A stretch of DNA of 64,000 nt from Variovorax paradoxus (GCF_024734665.1 NZ_CP102931.1:2912001-2976000); one strand, 5' to 3'; positions 42,018 through 54,500 are shown, numbered from the stretch's first letter. Program-made: numbers and translations. Notes: generated by a model from the sequence alone, not told the origin.

Positions 42018-42839
42018 TCATTGCCGGACTGCCATCGATGCGGACGCAACGTCGCCGGCCGGCCGTGCCGCGCGAATGGCCGCCGCTTCGCCCGGGTCCA
42101 TTGCCGTCACCGTGGCGCTGGCAACGGGCATCGACACCGCTGCCGGAGGCTCGTCCTGGGCCGTGGCCACCGGCTGCGCGGCGGGTGCGACTTCGGCGAC
42201 GGGTGCTGGCGGCGCCGCCGCCGGTACCACTGCGACGGGGGCCGCTGGCGCAGCCGCAGCCACCGGGCGCGGCGGTGCCGCAGGTGCACCGATTGCCGAC
42301 GCCTGCGGCCCGTAGGCGGTCACGCGTTCGTCCGCAGTCATCGACTGCGGGCATTTCGTGCCCGTCATCTCCAGCGCTGCCAGGGCCGCCGGGTCCATGC
42401 AGTCCATGGCGAGCGAGGCTGCCTTCATGCCCTTGTTCCAGAGCTCGCGGCTCATCTTCAGGCGCTTGCAGTGCTCGTCCGTCCAGGTGGTGCCGAAGCT
42501 GAGTCCGACGCCCGGTCCGTTCGCGCTGGCGCTCGTGCTGCCCATGCAGGTGTCGTTGCTCGTCGTCAGGTTGGGGCCGTTGACCGATGGCACGTTCTTG
42601 ATCGTGTAGCTGCCCCGGTAGTCGACGGTGCTCGTCGTGGCGCCCGTGTTGTTGACGTTCTGGTTCAGCGTCGCCCGGGTGTCCGCGGGGGTGTTGGTGT
42701 TGAAGTTCACGGCCTGGGTGTTGCCCTGGGCCGAGGTGGTGGCTGAACTCGATGACTGGTTGTTGGCACCGCCCGCCGTGGTCTGCGCCATGGCGCCCGC
42801 GGACAAGCCCAGCAAGGTCAGGACAATAAGTTTTTTCAT
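42018..42839 (-). CDS. Exported protein of unknown function (second gene of secreted cluster)
   Basis: A 273-residue protein with a signal peptide ending AMA|Q. The mature N-terminus (about 20-75) is rich in Ser, Thr, Asn and Gln. A middle domain (about 90-190) holds four Cys (in NDTCMGS, DEHCKRL, AMDCMDP, GTKCPQS) and the VGLSFGTTWTDEHCKRLKMS and LWNKGMKAASLAM segments. The C-terminal 90 residues are an Ala/Pro/Val linker-like tail. Family not recognised. SD CCAAAGGAG precedes the start, and a perfect 22-base hairpin separates it from the upstream gene. Confidence 0.75.
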   Translation of the reverse strand: MKKLIVLTLLGLSAGAMAQTTAGGANNQSSSSATTSAQGNTQAVNFNTNTPADTRATLNQNVNNTGATTSTVDYRGSYTIKNVPSVNGPNLTTSNDTCMGSTSASANGPGVGLSFGTTWTDEHCKRLKMSRELWNKGMKAASLAMDCMDPAALAALEMTGTKCPQSMTADERVTAYGPQASAIGAPAAPPRPVAAAAPAAPVAVVPAAAPPAPVAEVAPAAQPVATAQDEPPAAVSMPVASATVTAMDPGEAAAIRAARPAGDVASASMAVRQ

Positions 42840-42861
42840 GTTCTCAACTCCTTTGGAAGCC

Positions 42862-42883
42862 GGGGAGGGGCTAGCCCCTCCCC
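42862..42883 (-). other. Strong intercistronic hairpin between the first two secreted-protein genes
   Basis: GGGGAGGGG-CTAG-CCCCTCCCC is a perfect 22-base palindrome, all but the centre G/C, placed 34 bases after the stop of the first gene and just before the ribosome site of the second. There is no T tract on the minus strand. It is suited to slow polymerase or block RNA decay so that the upstream gene is made in excess. Confidence 0.7.
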
Positions 42884-42916
42884 ATTTCTGAGTGCAACAA
42901 CCTGTGCGAGAAGGGC

Positions 42917-43606
42917 TCAGGGAGCCGATGCAGTTGCACCGGAGCCAGCCAGGCCGCCGGTACCGCCACCGTTGCTGAAGCCGGCGGCATTGCCGAAGCT
43001 GAGGTTGGTCACGCCGAAGGAGCCGCCGGTCGAGCCAGCCGTTGCCGAGGTGGTCGTGCCGTTGACGAAGCCGTTGATGGCGCCCGACGAGGCATTGAAA
43101 CTCGACGTCGTGCCGGAGGTGCGCGTTACCACAGCCAGGCCACCGCCAGGACCCGCGGCCGTTGCGGCCGTGTTGTTGGTCGTGGAGCCGGCGGTTCCGC
43201 CTGCGCTGCCGCTCACGGAGTTGGGTCCGCCCGCGCTGTAGTTGGCATTGGCGGTCGCGCCTGCATTGGCCGAGGCATTGGCAGCGCCCGCTGCGGCGCC
43301 ATTGCCTGTCGTTGCAGCCACGCTGGTCACGCGGCCTTGCGTGGTCGCCGAGCCGCCTGCCGTTGCGCCACCGATGCGCAGACCCGGAAAGCTGACCGCG
43401 CCGCCTGCAGCGTTGGCGTTGGCCGACGAGCTGGAGTTGGCTGCGTTGTAGCTCAGTGCACTGCCCGTGCCCGAGCTGGCGGCCACAGATCCGGCGGAAC
43501 TGGAAGAGCCGGTCGTCGTACTGGTGGCGGCGAGGGCCGTGGTGCTGGTTGCCGAGGCAACGCTTCCAACCAGAACCACTGCGATCGCGATGAGTGTCTT
43601 CTTCAT
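42917..43606 (-). CDS. Exported low-complexity Ala/Gly/Ser/Thr/Asn protein (first gene of secreted cluster)
   Basis: A 229-residue protein. After the signal peptide (likely cleavage TTALA|ATS) the mature chain contains no Asp, Glu, Cys, His, Trp or Lys and only three Arg. It is built from Gly, Ala, Ser, Thr, Asn and scattered aromatic residues (SFPGLRIGG, SSFNASSGAING, GSFGVTNLSFGNAAGFSNG). Such composition is seen in secreted matrix, amyloid-like or adhesin subunits. This is an inference; no family is recognised. It is the first gene of the cluster, opposite the two-component pair. Confidence 0.75.
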   Translation of the reverse strand: MKKTLIAIAVVLVGSVASATSTTALAATSTTTGSSSSAGSVAASSGTGSALSYNAANSSSSANANAAGGAVSFPGLRIGGATAGGSATTQGRVTSVAATTGNGAAAGAANASANAGATANANYSAGGPNSVSGSAGGTAGSTTNNTAATAAGPGGGLAVVTRTSGTTSSFNASSGAINGFVNGTTTSATAGSTGGSFGVTNLSFGNAAGFSNGGGTGGLAGSGATASAP

Positions 43607-43987
43607 GATGCTTCCTCGAAAGTTGTTGAAACGAACCCGATTGCCGGATCAATCCGGCCATCAGCTAACGGTCAGCGGCACTGCTTGAAATGCTTCCGTC
43701 ACGACCGAGGTGCAGTTTCTGCGTCGAGGAACCGGGGAAAAATGCCCAGTGCTGGGTAGAGCAAGGCTATGGCGAAAGGTGTGTTTTGCACCATTTCGGG
43801 GGGCCGCGGGGAGGGACCCCTCGATGCGGCGGCCGAGGGAAAAACTACAACTTTCGATGGACATTGTTGACTAGTCGAAACAAAATGCAACCAAAGTAAT
43901 CAAAAAAACTGAAACTCAAAATCTGAGTAGAAATGAATTAACTTTTGGTCACGAACAAGATGTGCTATTTGTCACAAAGGGGCTGGA
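43607..43987. promoter_or_regulatory. Divergent intergenic region between the secreted cluster and the response regulator
   Basis: This 381-base gap holds no gene I can support. Its right part (about 43840-43987) is strikingly A/T-rich and should contain the promoters. A GACTAGTC palindrome lies at 43869-43876, beside a TTGACT that could be a -35 element without a good -10. The AAAGGGG before 43988 is the ribosome site of the regulator. Confidence 0.5.
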
Positions 43988-44782
43988 ATGGAAAGCGATC
44001 TCGACATTTCATTGACAGATGTGGGCAGCGGGGGTAGGCAATACGCCAATCCCGGCCAGTTCGGCGGGCTTCTCTCGCCGTCCGCCGACACTCTCCCGTG
44101 GCCTGATTTCCTAACCGGGCAACAGACCAAACCCGTGCGCGTCCTGCTGGTGGACGACGACCCCTTCGTGCGTCGCGTCATCGCCCAGGAATTGCTGGGC
44201 GACCTGCGCATTCAACTCGAAGGGCAAGCCGGCACGCTGCGCGAAGGCCGACGATTGCTGCTGCAGCATGAGTTCGACGTGCTCATGGTCGACATCCGCC
44301 TGGGCGACGGCAGCGGATTCGAGCTCATCGAAGAGGCCAAGCGGCATCGCAGCGCGGCGGAAATCATCGTCATCTCGGCGCTCGAGGACGAACCCCAGGT
44401 GCTGCATGCCTTCGAACTCGGCGCTTCCGGCTACCTGGTCAAGAACGCGTGGTTCCAGAGCTATGCCCAGGCCGTGCTGCAGGTGGTGAACGGTGGGGCC
44501 GCCATCACCCCGCGGCTGGCGCGCCGGCTGCTCGTGCACCTCGATCACAAGCGCTCCAACGTCAATCCGGTGCGTCCGCCGGACACAAAGGCGACGTTAT
44601 CCGCGCGGGAGCGCGAAGTGTTACGACTTGTAGCAACGGGCTACGTTACCGAGGAAATCGCGCTGCAGCTCACCATCAGCGCCCAGACGGTTAACGCGCA
44701 CGTCAAGAACATCTACCGCAAGCTGCACGCCCACACCCGCGCGCAGGCCGTGAGCTTTGCCTCCCACCGGGGGCTGCTGTAG
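43988..44782 (+). CDS. NarL/FixJ-type response regulator
   Basis: A 264-residue regulator with an unusual 48-residue N-terminal extension before the receiver domain (VRVLLVDDDPFVRR; phospho-acceptor Asp in LMVDIRLGDG; switch Lys in YLVKNAW). The C-terminal LuxR helix-turn-helix (LSAREREVLRLVATGYVTEEIALQL, HVKNIYRKL) is complete. The kinase gene follows by 8 bases. Its divergent orientation to the exported-protein cluster makes those genes the first candidates for its target. Confidence 0.92.
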   Translation: MESDLDISLTDVGSGGRQYANPGQFGGLLSPSADTLPWPDFLTGQQTKPVRVLLVDDDPFVRRVIAQELLGDLRIQLEGQAGTLREGRRLLLQHEFDVLMVDIRLGDGSGFELIEEAKRHRSAAEIIVISALEDEPQVLHAFELGASGYLVKNAWFQSYAQAVLQVVNGGAAITPRLARRLLVHLDHKRSNVNPVRPPDTKATLSAREREVLRLVATGYVTEEIALQLTISAQTVNAHVKNIYRKLHAHTRAQAVSFASHRGLL

Positions 44783-44790
44783 CCCATGCC

Positions 44791-45765
44791 ATGCTGGCGC
44801 CGCAGGTCTTTTCTTTACCGCACTTCCTGGAAGACCAGTTCGTGTGGCTGTCGATCGGCTCGTGGTGCGTGCTGTTGACGTGGCTGCGCTCGCGCGTCTC
44901 GCGCCGGCGGCTCCTGATGTGGGCCGGCCTGGTGGGTGCGCTGCACCTGACGCCCGTGACCGCGCAGGTCATCCGGGCCACGTCGGCCATCGGCGTGACG
45001 GCGGATGACATGCCGTTCGCCTTCTGGGCGCTGCAAGCGCTGAACGTGGCGGTGCTTGCCGCGCTCCTCGCCAGCGTCTGTTTTCTGGTCTTCCGGCGCC
45101 GCGCCGCAGACCATCGGCCGTCGCAGGCGGTGGTCGCCGAGCGACGGCGCATTGCCAACGACCTGCACGACGGCGTGGGCTCCCGGCTGGTGGCGCTGCT
45201 GGCCAGCCAGGACCCCCGGTCTGCCGGGCCCGGTAGCCTGTCGATGGCCCTGCAGGACTGCCTGCTCGAACTCCAGATGACGGTGGACGACCTTGACGAC
45301 CAGACGTCCGCCAGCGTCGTCGAGCGACTGGCCCACGTGCGCTACCGGCTGCAGCCCGCGTTCGACCGGCTCGGCATCGCGCTCGAATGGCACATCGCCA
45401 GCGAGGCCAACACCCGCTGGGTGCCGCCGGAAACCGCGATGCAGATCTGCCGGGTGGCGCAGGAAGCCATGTCCAATGCGCTGCGGCATGCGCAGGCGAC
45501 CCGTGTCGAACTGCGCTTCGGCCTTCGCGACCGGGGATTGCTGATGCTGGAGGTGCGCGACGACGGCCGCGGACTGGGTTCGCGAAGCGCGTCTTCCGCC
45601 GATACGGGCAAGGGCCTGCGCAGCATGCGCTCCCGGGCCGACGCCATAGGCGGCGAGCTGACAATCGAAAATGCCGCGCCGCGCGGGCTGAGCGTGCTAC
45701 TGGTGGTTTCGAGCCAAGCGCAGGCGCCGACCGGCACCCGGGCCGAAGCGGAAAGCATGCTGTAA
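44791..45765 (+). CDS. Sensor histidine kinase, HisKA_3 (NarX-like) family
   Basis: A 324-residue kinase. Three hydrophobic segments within residues 15-100 form a membrane sensor part with hardly any periplasmic loop. The HisKA_3 box is RRRIANDLHDGVGSRLVALL with the phospho-His in LHDG. The ATPase part shows the N box (QEAMSNALRHA), VRDDGRGLG and GKGLRSMRSRADAIGG. The lack of an external domain suggests that it senses a membrane or envelope state. It is the partner of the preceding NarL-type regulator. Confidence 0.92.
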   Translation: MLAPQVFSLPHFLEDQFVWLSIGSWCVLLTWLRSRVSRRRLLMWAGLVGALHLTPVTAQVIRATSAIGVTADDMPFAFWALQALNVAVLAALLASVCFLVFRRRAADHRPSQAVVAERRRIANDLHDGVGSRLVALLASQDPRSAGPGSLSMALQDCLLELQMTVDDLDDQTSASVVERLAHVRYRLQPAFDRLGIALEWHIASEANTRWVPPETAMQICRVAQEAMSNALRHAQATRVELRFGLRDRGLLMLEVRDDGRGLGSRSASSADTGKGLRSMRSRADAIGGELTIENAAPRGLSVLLVVSSQAQAPTGTRAEAESML

Positions 45766-45845
45766 CACGCCCGCCGGGCCGCCCGGACGGACGCCGTCCG
45801 CGCCTATGGCAAACTCCCGCGCTTTGCCAGGGACGCGCTCAAGAC

Positions 45846-48221
<2,376 letters not shown>

Positions 48222-48258
48222 CAAGCGGCGATGCACGTTTCTTGCTGACGCGTCCGGC

Positions 48259-49335
48259 ATGATGAAAGCCCTGCGCATCTACGCCGGCCCCGCGGCCCGC
48301 AAGCACATCGAACAACACGGCCTGCGTCCGCAGGACGTGCGCACCATCCCCGGCGCGGCCGGCGGGCCCAAAGGCCTGATCCTCGGCGCGCTCGATCGCT
48401 TCATCTTCGGCCGCTGGCTCACGCAGTCGAGCCAGCAGGTGCATCTGGTGGGCGCGTCCATCGGCGCATGGCGGCTGTCGACGGCCTGCCTGGCCGACCC
48501 TGATGCCGCCTTCGAGCGCTTCGAGCACGACTACGTGCACCAGCAGTTCGAAGTGCCACCGGGGCAGAAGCGGCTCAGCCCGAGCCAACTGAGCGAGCGT
48601 TTTGCAGAAAGCCTCGAATCCTTCTACGGCGGGCGCATCGGCGAGGTGCTGAGCCATCCGCGCTATCGGCTGCATGTGGTGACATCGCGCGGGCGCCACA
48701 TCCTCGGGCGCGAGGGCAGGGCGCGCACGCCGGTCGGCTACCTGGGCGCCTTTGCCACCAACAGCCTGCACCGCAAGAGCCTGGGCGCATGGCTGGAGCG
48801 CTGCGTGTTTTCCACGCCCGGCGCGGCCTTGCCCTTCGGCACGAAGGATTTCCGCACGCGCCAGCATGCGCTGAGCGAGGCCAACTTCAACATGGTGCTG
48901 CAGGCCTCGTGCTCCATCCCGTTCCTGCTGGCGGCGGTGCACGACATTCCGGGCGCACCGCGCGGCGCCTACTGGGACGGCGGCATCACCGACTACCACC
49001 TGCACCTCGACTACCAGCCGGCCGACGAGGGCATCGTGCTGTACCCGCATTTCCAGCAGGCGGTGGTGCCAGGCTGGCTCGACAAGGGCCTGCGCTGGCG
49101 ACACAAGGCCAGCGGCTTCCTCGACCGCATGGTGGTGCTCGCGCCCGACCCCGAATGGGTGCGGTCGCTGCCCAACGGCAAGCTGCCCGACCGCAAGGAC
49201 TTCATCCACTTCGCCAACGACGCGCAGGCGCGCATCTCAGCCTGGGGCCGGGCTACGCGCGAGGCGCAGCGGCTGTCGGACGAATTCGAAGGCTGGCTTC
49301 AGCGCGACGGCGTGCCCGAGACGCTGCCCCTCTGA
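48259..49335 (+). CDS. Patatin-like phospholipase
   Basis: A 358-residue serine lipase. The oxyanion loop GAAGGPKGLIL, the nucleophile motif GASIG (GxSxG) near residue 70 and the DGG of the Ser-Asp dyad (YWDGGITDYH near 238) are in the right order. There is no signal peptide, so it acts on membrane lipids from inside or at the cytoplasmic face. The start is ATGATG, and either Met may be used. Its end overlaps the end of the convergent lipoprotein gene by 37 bases. Confidence 0.9.
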   Translation: MMKALRIYAGPAARKHIEQHGLRPQDVRTIPGAAGGPKGLILGALDRFIFGRWLTQSSQQVHLVGASIGAWRLSTACLADPDAAFERFEHDYVHQQFEVPPGQKRLSPSQLSERFAESLESFYGGRIGEVLSHPRYRLHVVTSRGRHILGREGRARTPVGYLGAFATNSLHRKSLGAWLERCVFSTPGAALPFGTKDFRTRQHALSEANFNMVLQASCSIPFLLAAVHDIPGAPRGAYWDGGITDYHLHLDYQPADEGIVLYPHFQQAVVPGWLDKGLRWRHKASGFLDRMVVLAPDPEWVRSLPNGKLPDRKDFIHFANDAQARISAWGRATREAQRLSDEFEGWLQRDGVPETLPL

Positions 49336-49667
49336 CCTAGAAGCGCCAGCGGCGCAGCGCAGTCGAGGATGTTCACTTCCACCTCATCGCCGACCTTGAG
49401 CGAGGCGCCAGCGGGCCAGCGCCCTGTGCCGATCGAACGCGTGTGCACGCCGCCATTGCGGTAGCGCACGATGGCGTAGGGCGCCGCTGCGTCGTCCTCG
49501 ACGCCGCAATCATGGTCGGCCCCCTTGGCCAGATCGCCCGCGCGGCCGACGCTGACGACCTGCGCGGCCCGCCAGCCGGCCGAGTGATCGAACGAGTGCG
49601 CATCGAAGGCGGCGCAGCCGCCGAGCGTCAACGCCCATAAGGCGATCATGCGACGCACACCTTTCAT
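49299..49667 (-). CDS. Small lipoprotein of unknown function
   Basis: A 122-residue protein with a short basic N-terminus and lipobox LGGC (MKGVRRMIALWALTLGGCAA). The mature part has YAIVRYRNGGVHTRS and LKVGDEVEVNILDC, a beta-rich pattern with an extra Cys pair. The family is not recognised. The start overlaps the RidA stop by ATGA, so it is translated with the RND operon. Its 3' end runs 37 bases into the convergent patatin gene. Confidence 0.72.
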   Translation of the reverse strand: MKGVRRMIALWALTLGGCAAFDAHSFDHSAGWRAAQVVSVGRAGDLAKGADHDCGVEDDAAAPYAIVRYRNGGVHTRSIGTGRWPAGASLKVGDEVEVNILDCAAPLALLGQRGSVSGTPSR

Positions 49668-50035
49668 GGCACTGGCCCGACCGCCGCCGTGGCCTGGATC
49701 TCGACGCGGTATTCGGAGTCGATCAGCTTCGCCCCAACCGTGGCGCGTGCCGGCGTGTGGCCGGCGGGCACCCATTCGTCCCACACCGAGTTCATCGCGG
49801 CGTAGTCGCCCACGGTGCGCAGGTAGATCGTCACGCTGACCAGGTCTTTCTTCGTCGCGCCCTGCGTGGCGAGCATCTCGTCGATGTGATGCAGGATCTC
49901 GCGCATCTGCCCGGTGATGTCGAGCGACGGGTTCTCGGCCACCTGGCCGGAGAGATAGAGCAGGCGCGCGGCACCCAGGTCGACGGTCACCATCTCGCTG
50001 AAGCGGGGGCCCATCTCGTGGCGGATGATGTTCAT
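49664..50035 (-). CDS. RidA/YjgF-family protein
   Basis: A 123-residue protein with LYLSGQVAENPSLDITGQMREILHHIDEML, TKKDLVSVTIYLRTVGDY and the C-terminal PARATVGAKLIDSEYRVEIQATA. The Arg of PARAT (the residue that binds the carboxylate in RidA enamine deaminases) is present, though the active-site details differ between subfamilies. Its start and stop overlap the neighbouring genes by ATGA, joining it to an efflux operon where such an enzyme is not expected. Confidence 0.9.
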   Translation of the reverse strand: MNIIRHEMGPRFSEMVTVDLGAARLLYLSGQVAENPSLDITGQMREILHHIDEMLATQGATKKDLVSVTIYLRTVGDYAAMNSVWDEWVPAGHTPARATVGAKLIDSEYRVEIQATAAVGPVP

Positions 50036-51540
50036 GGCGATGCGGGGGAATGGGAAGAAGACGAGGCAGCTAACTGCGCCGGTGGAGCAGCAGTATTCCA
50101 CCAGCCGCCGCCGAGCGCCTGGAAGAGGGCCGCCGCGTCGGTCAGCCGCAGCGCGCGGGCCTGCACGAGGTTGAGCAGAGCCTGCTGCTGGGCCTGCTGC
50201 GCAATGCGCAGCGACAGTGCGCTGGCATCGCCAAGCCTCACCTGCGCCCGCGTACGCGCCAGGCTCTGCGAGGCCGTGCGCTCGGCCTTCAGGGCCGCCT
50301 GCAGCGTGCGAGTGTCGGCATCGATGGCTTCGAGCGTGTTGGCCACGTCCTGGAAGGCGGCGAGCACCGTCGCGCGGTACTGCGCGGCCGCCTGGTCGAA
50401 CGAGGCCCGCGCGGCAGCTTCGCGGTGCTTTAGAGCGCCGCCGTCGAAGATCGGCTGGGTCACGCTGGCGGCCACGGTCCAGAACAGCGATGACGACTTG
50501 AACAGCTCCGACAGCGTATAGGCCGACGAACCGTACGAATTCACGCCCAGCGTCACGTTCGGCAGCCGCGCGGCGACTGCCACGCCGATGGCGGCGCTGG
50601 CTGCCTGCAACTGCGCCTCGGCCGCGCGAACGTCGGGCCGGTGCTCGACCAGGCTGGACGGCAAGGTCAGCGGCAGCTCTGCCGGCAGTTGCAAGGCATC
50701 GAGATCGAAATGCGCCGCCACGCCTTCGCTCGGGTAGCGGCCTGCCAGCGTGGCCAGCAGGTTGCGCTGCTGCGCAAGCTGCTTGTCGAGCGGCGGCAGC
50801 GTGGCCTCTGTGGCGGCCAGCGAGGCCTCTTGCGCATCGACATCGGCTGGTGCCACTTGGCCCAGCGTCAGCTGCTTGCGATAGGCCTGCAGCACTTCTT
50901 TCTGTCCCTCGATGATGGCCAGCGTGGCTTGCTGCTGAGCGCGCAGCGAGGCTTCGGTGATCGCAGCCGCCACCACGTTGCTGCTCAGCGTGAGCTTCGC
51001 GGCCACGCTCTGGAAGCGCTGCAGCTCAGTCTGCGCCTGCGAGCCCTCGACCTGCCGGCGCGTGGCACCAAACACGTCCGGCGTGTACGACACCGTTACC
51101 TGCGCCGTGTGCAGCGTGTACAGGTTCGCATTCGACGACACCGGGCTCGCGACCGCGCTGGCAACACGCTGACGCGTGGGCGAATAGCCGAGCGCCACGC
51201 TGGGCCAGAACGCGGCGCGGTCGGCGGCTTCGTTCTCCTGCGCCGCGCGCAGGGCGGCATCTGCGGCCTCGATGGTCGGGTTGCCCGCCAGGCTCTGCGT
51301 TACCAGCGCATTCAGCGGCTCCGAACGAAAGGCCTGCCACCACTGCGCCGGCACGTCGAGCTCGGGCGACAGGCGCGCCAACGGCACGCCTTCGGCCTCT
51401 TTGCTGGCGGGCGGCGAGGCTGTGTACTGCGCGGGCAGGTTCAGCGGTGGCCGCACATAGTCTGGCCCGACCGCGCAGCCACCCAGCAGCAGCACGATGC
51501 CGGCCGCCACGGGCGCCGCAAGGCTTGTTGTCTTCTTCAT
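50032..51540 (-). CDS. RND efflux outer-membrane factor, OprM/NodT lipoprotein family
   Basis: A 502-residue TolC-like protein. The lipobox LGGC and CAVGPDYVRPPLNLPAQY opening are standard for NodT/OprM factors. Two OEP repeats follow, each with long coiled-coil helices (about 190-260 and 400-470). It forms the outer-membrane duct of the pump encoded just upstream, with 20 bases between the stop of the RND gene and this start. Confidence 0.93.
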   Translation of the reverse strand: MKKTTSLAAPVAAGIVLLLGGCAVGPDYVRPPLNLPAQYTASPPASKEAEGVPLARLSPELDVPAQWWQAFRSEPLNALVTQSLAGNPTIEAADAALRAAQENEAADRAAFWPSVALGYSPTRQRVASAVASPVSSNANLYTLHTAQVTVSYTPDVFGATRRQVEGSQAQTELQRFQSVAAKLTLSSNVVAAAITEASLRAQQQATLAIIEGQKEVLQAYRKQLTLGQVAPADVDAQEASLAATEATLPPLDKQLAQQRNLLATLAGRYPSEGVAAHFDLDALQLPAELPLTLPSSLVEHRPDVRAAEAQLQAASAAIGVAVAARLPNVTLGVNSYGSSAYTLSELFKSSSLFWTVAASVTQPIFDGGALKHREAAARASFDQAAAQYRATVLAAFQDVANTLEAIDADTRTLQAALKAERTASQSLARTRAQVRLGDASALSLRIAQQAQQQALLNLVQARALRLTDAAALFQALGGGWWNTAAPPAQLAASSSSHSPASP

Positions 51541-51560
51541 GTGTTGTGTCTCCAGCCTTC

Positions 51561-54500
51561 CTAACGGTCGCGGCGCGAGCGCGTGCCCCAGCCCTTGCGT
51601 TCGAACACGCGCTCCATCGCGAAATACAGCGTCGGCAGGATGAACAGCGTGAGCAGCGTCGACACCACCAGCCCGCCGACCACCACCGTCGCCAGCCCGC
51701 GCTGCACGTCGGTGCCCACGCCGGTGGCCAGCGCTGCCGGCAGCATGCCGACCGATGCCACCGTGGCCGTCATCAGCACCGGCCGCAGCCGCTCGGCCGC
51801 GCCTTCGAGCACCGAGGCTTGCAGGGCCAGCCCTTCGCCGCGCACGCGCCGGAAGTTCGCGACCATGATGATCCCGTTCTGTATGGACACGCCGAACAGC
51901 GCGATAAAGCCCACGGCAGTGGCCACGTTGAGCGTTTCGCCCGCCACGTGCACCGCGATCAGCCCGCCCAGCGTGGCCATGGGCACCACACCGAGGATGA
52001 GCGCCACCTGCCGGATCTTGCCGAACTGGAAGAACAGCAGCACCGCCATGATGCAGACCACGATGGCCAGCGACACGCCCAGGCGGGCCTGCGCGCGCTG
52101 CTGGTTCTCGAACTGGCCGGCCCATTGCAGCCTGAACTTGGTCGGGTCGAACTTCACTTCCTTCGCGATGCGCGCCCGCGCTTCATCGAGGTACGAGGCC
52201 AGGTCGCGGTCGCGGTTGTCCACGCGCACGGTGATCTGGCGTTCGTTCATCTCGTGCGAGATGGTGCTTTCGCCGGTTTGCAGCCGGATGTCGGCCACCT
52301 GCGACAGCGGCACCTTCGCGCCGCTGGAGCTGTTCAGCAGCAGCGCGCCGATGGCTTCGGTGTTGCCCTTGGCGCTCTTGGGCATCTTCACTGCCACGTT
52401 GTAGGTGCGGTTCTCCGCGTACACCGTGATCACCGGCGCGCCGCCGATGCCGGTCTGGATCAGGCTGGCAACGTCGTTCGCGTTGACGCCGAAGCGCGCC
52501 GCCGCCTCGCGGTTCAGCTCGATCACCACCTGCGGAATCGGCGGCTCCTGGAACAGCGAGGCCGAGGCCGTGCCGCGCACCGTTTCCAGCAGATCGACGA
52601 TCTGGTTGCCGATGCGCCGGCTTTCCTTCAGGTCGTCGCCGTAGATGCGCAGCACCAGCGGGCTGTGCGCGCCGCCCACCGAGTCGTTCACGCCGTCGAT
52701 GATCGGCTGGCTGATGCCCACGTCGAAGCCCGGCATGCGCGCGAAGCGCTCGGTCAGCGTGCGCACGAAGGCCGCCTTGTTCACTCCGGCCGGCCATTCG
52801 CTGTAGGGCTTGAGGCCCACGGGCACTTCCATGTGCGAAGGCGTCCACGGATCGGTGCCGTCGTCGTTGCGGCCCAGCTGTGTCACCACGTACGACACCT
52901 CCGGGTATTCGAGCAGCACGTGCCGCAGTTCGGTGGCCATCTCGCTGGCCTTGTCGAGCGACAGGCCAGAAGGCAGCTGCACCTGCAGCCACAGCGCGCC
53001 CTCGTCGATGTCGGGCAAAAACTCGCGCCCGGCCGTGGCGCCCAGAACCAGCACCGCTGCCAGCGCCAGCGCGCTCAGGCCGTAGGCGATGGCGGGCACG
53101 TCGAGCAGCTTTGCCAGCACGCGGCGGTATGCGCGCGTGAGCCACTCCAGCGGCTTGTTGACGAAGGGCTTGCTCGGCTTGCGCAGCGCCACGTAGGCCA
53201 GGCTGGGAATGAGCGTGAGCGCGCAGAGCAGGGCGCCCACCAGCGCGTAACCTACTGTGAAGGCCATCGGCTTGAACAGCTTGCCCTCGGCCCGCTCGAA
53301 GGCGAACAGCGGAAAGTACGCGGTGATGATGATCAGCGTGGCGAAGAAGATCGGCCCCGACACGTGGCTCACGGTTTCGAGGATGTTGCCCTCGGTGAGC
53401 GTGGCCTCGGGTTCTTCCTCGCGCCGCCGCAAGATGGCTTCCATCACGACGATAGCCCCATCCACGATGATGCCGAAGTCGATCGCGCCCAGCGAGAACA
53501 GGTTGGCCGGCATGCGGGTGAAGTGCATCACGATGAACACCGTCACCAGCGACATCGGAATGGCCACGGCAGCCACCACCGCGCTGCGCGGGCTGCCCAG
53601 GAAAAGAATGAGCACGAAGCACACCAGTGCCATGCCTTCGAGCACCGTGTGCGTCACCTTGTCGACGGTGAGCTTCACCAGGTCGTCGCGGTCGATGTAG
53701 GGCACGATCTTCACGCCCATGGGCGCGAGCTCGGCCTGCAGTTCGTCGATCTTCTTGTGCACGCCTTCGAGCACGCGCGACGGGTTCTCGTACTTGAGCA
53801 TCAGCACGATGCCCTCGATGGTGTCGGGGTTGGTGTCTTTGCCGAGGATGCCGCCGCGCTCCTGGTGGCCGAACCGCAGCCGCCCCAGGTCGCGCACCAG
53901 CACCGGCGAGCCACCGTTCTGCGCCACAACCACGGTGCCCAGGTCGTCCAGCGTGTGGATCTGGCCGATGCCGCGCACCACATAGCTCTGGTCGCCGCGC
54001 GCGATGCGCCCGCCGCCCGCGTTGGCGCTGTTGTTGTTGATGGCCGTGACCACGTCGTTCAGCACCAGCCCGTATTTCTGCATGCGCGCCGGGTCGAGCT
54101 CGAGCTGAAATTCGCGCGTGAAACCGCCGAAGTTGTTGATGTCCACCACGCCCGCCACCTGCTTGAGTGCGGGAATCACCTTCCAGCGCTGCAGCTCCGA
54201 CAGCTCCATCAGGTTCTTCGTGTCCGATTCGAGCGTGTAGCGGTAGATCTCACCGGCCGGCCCTGCAACGGGCCCCAGGCCTGGCTGCGCCCCGGAAGGC
54301 AAGCTGACCTGCCCGATGCGCTCGGTGACGCGCTGGCGAGCGAAGTAGTCGTCGGTGCCGTCCTTGAAGCTCAGGTTGATGAGCGACAGCCCGAAGGTGC
54401 TGCTCGAGCGGATCGAGGCCAGCCCCGGCGTGTTGCTCAGCGCGCGTTCCAGCGGCGTGGTGATCTGCTGCTCGATTTCCTCGGCGGCCAGGCCGTTGAC

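Noticed and set aside
42018..43661. Single 547-residue protein joining the two secreted-protein genes
   Set aside because: The upstream part is a shifted frame of the low-complexity gene; each gene has its own signal peptide and ribosome site.
43867..43895. TTGACT with GACTAGTC as a promoter plus regulator site
   Set aside because: No acceptable -10 at 16-18 bases and no second copy of the palindrome; kept only as a note in the intergenic entry.
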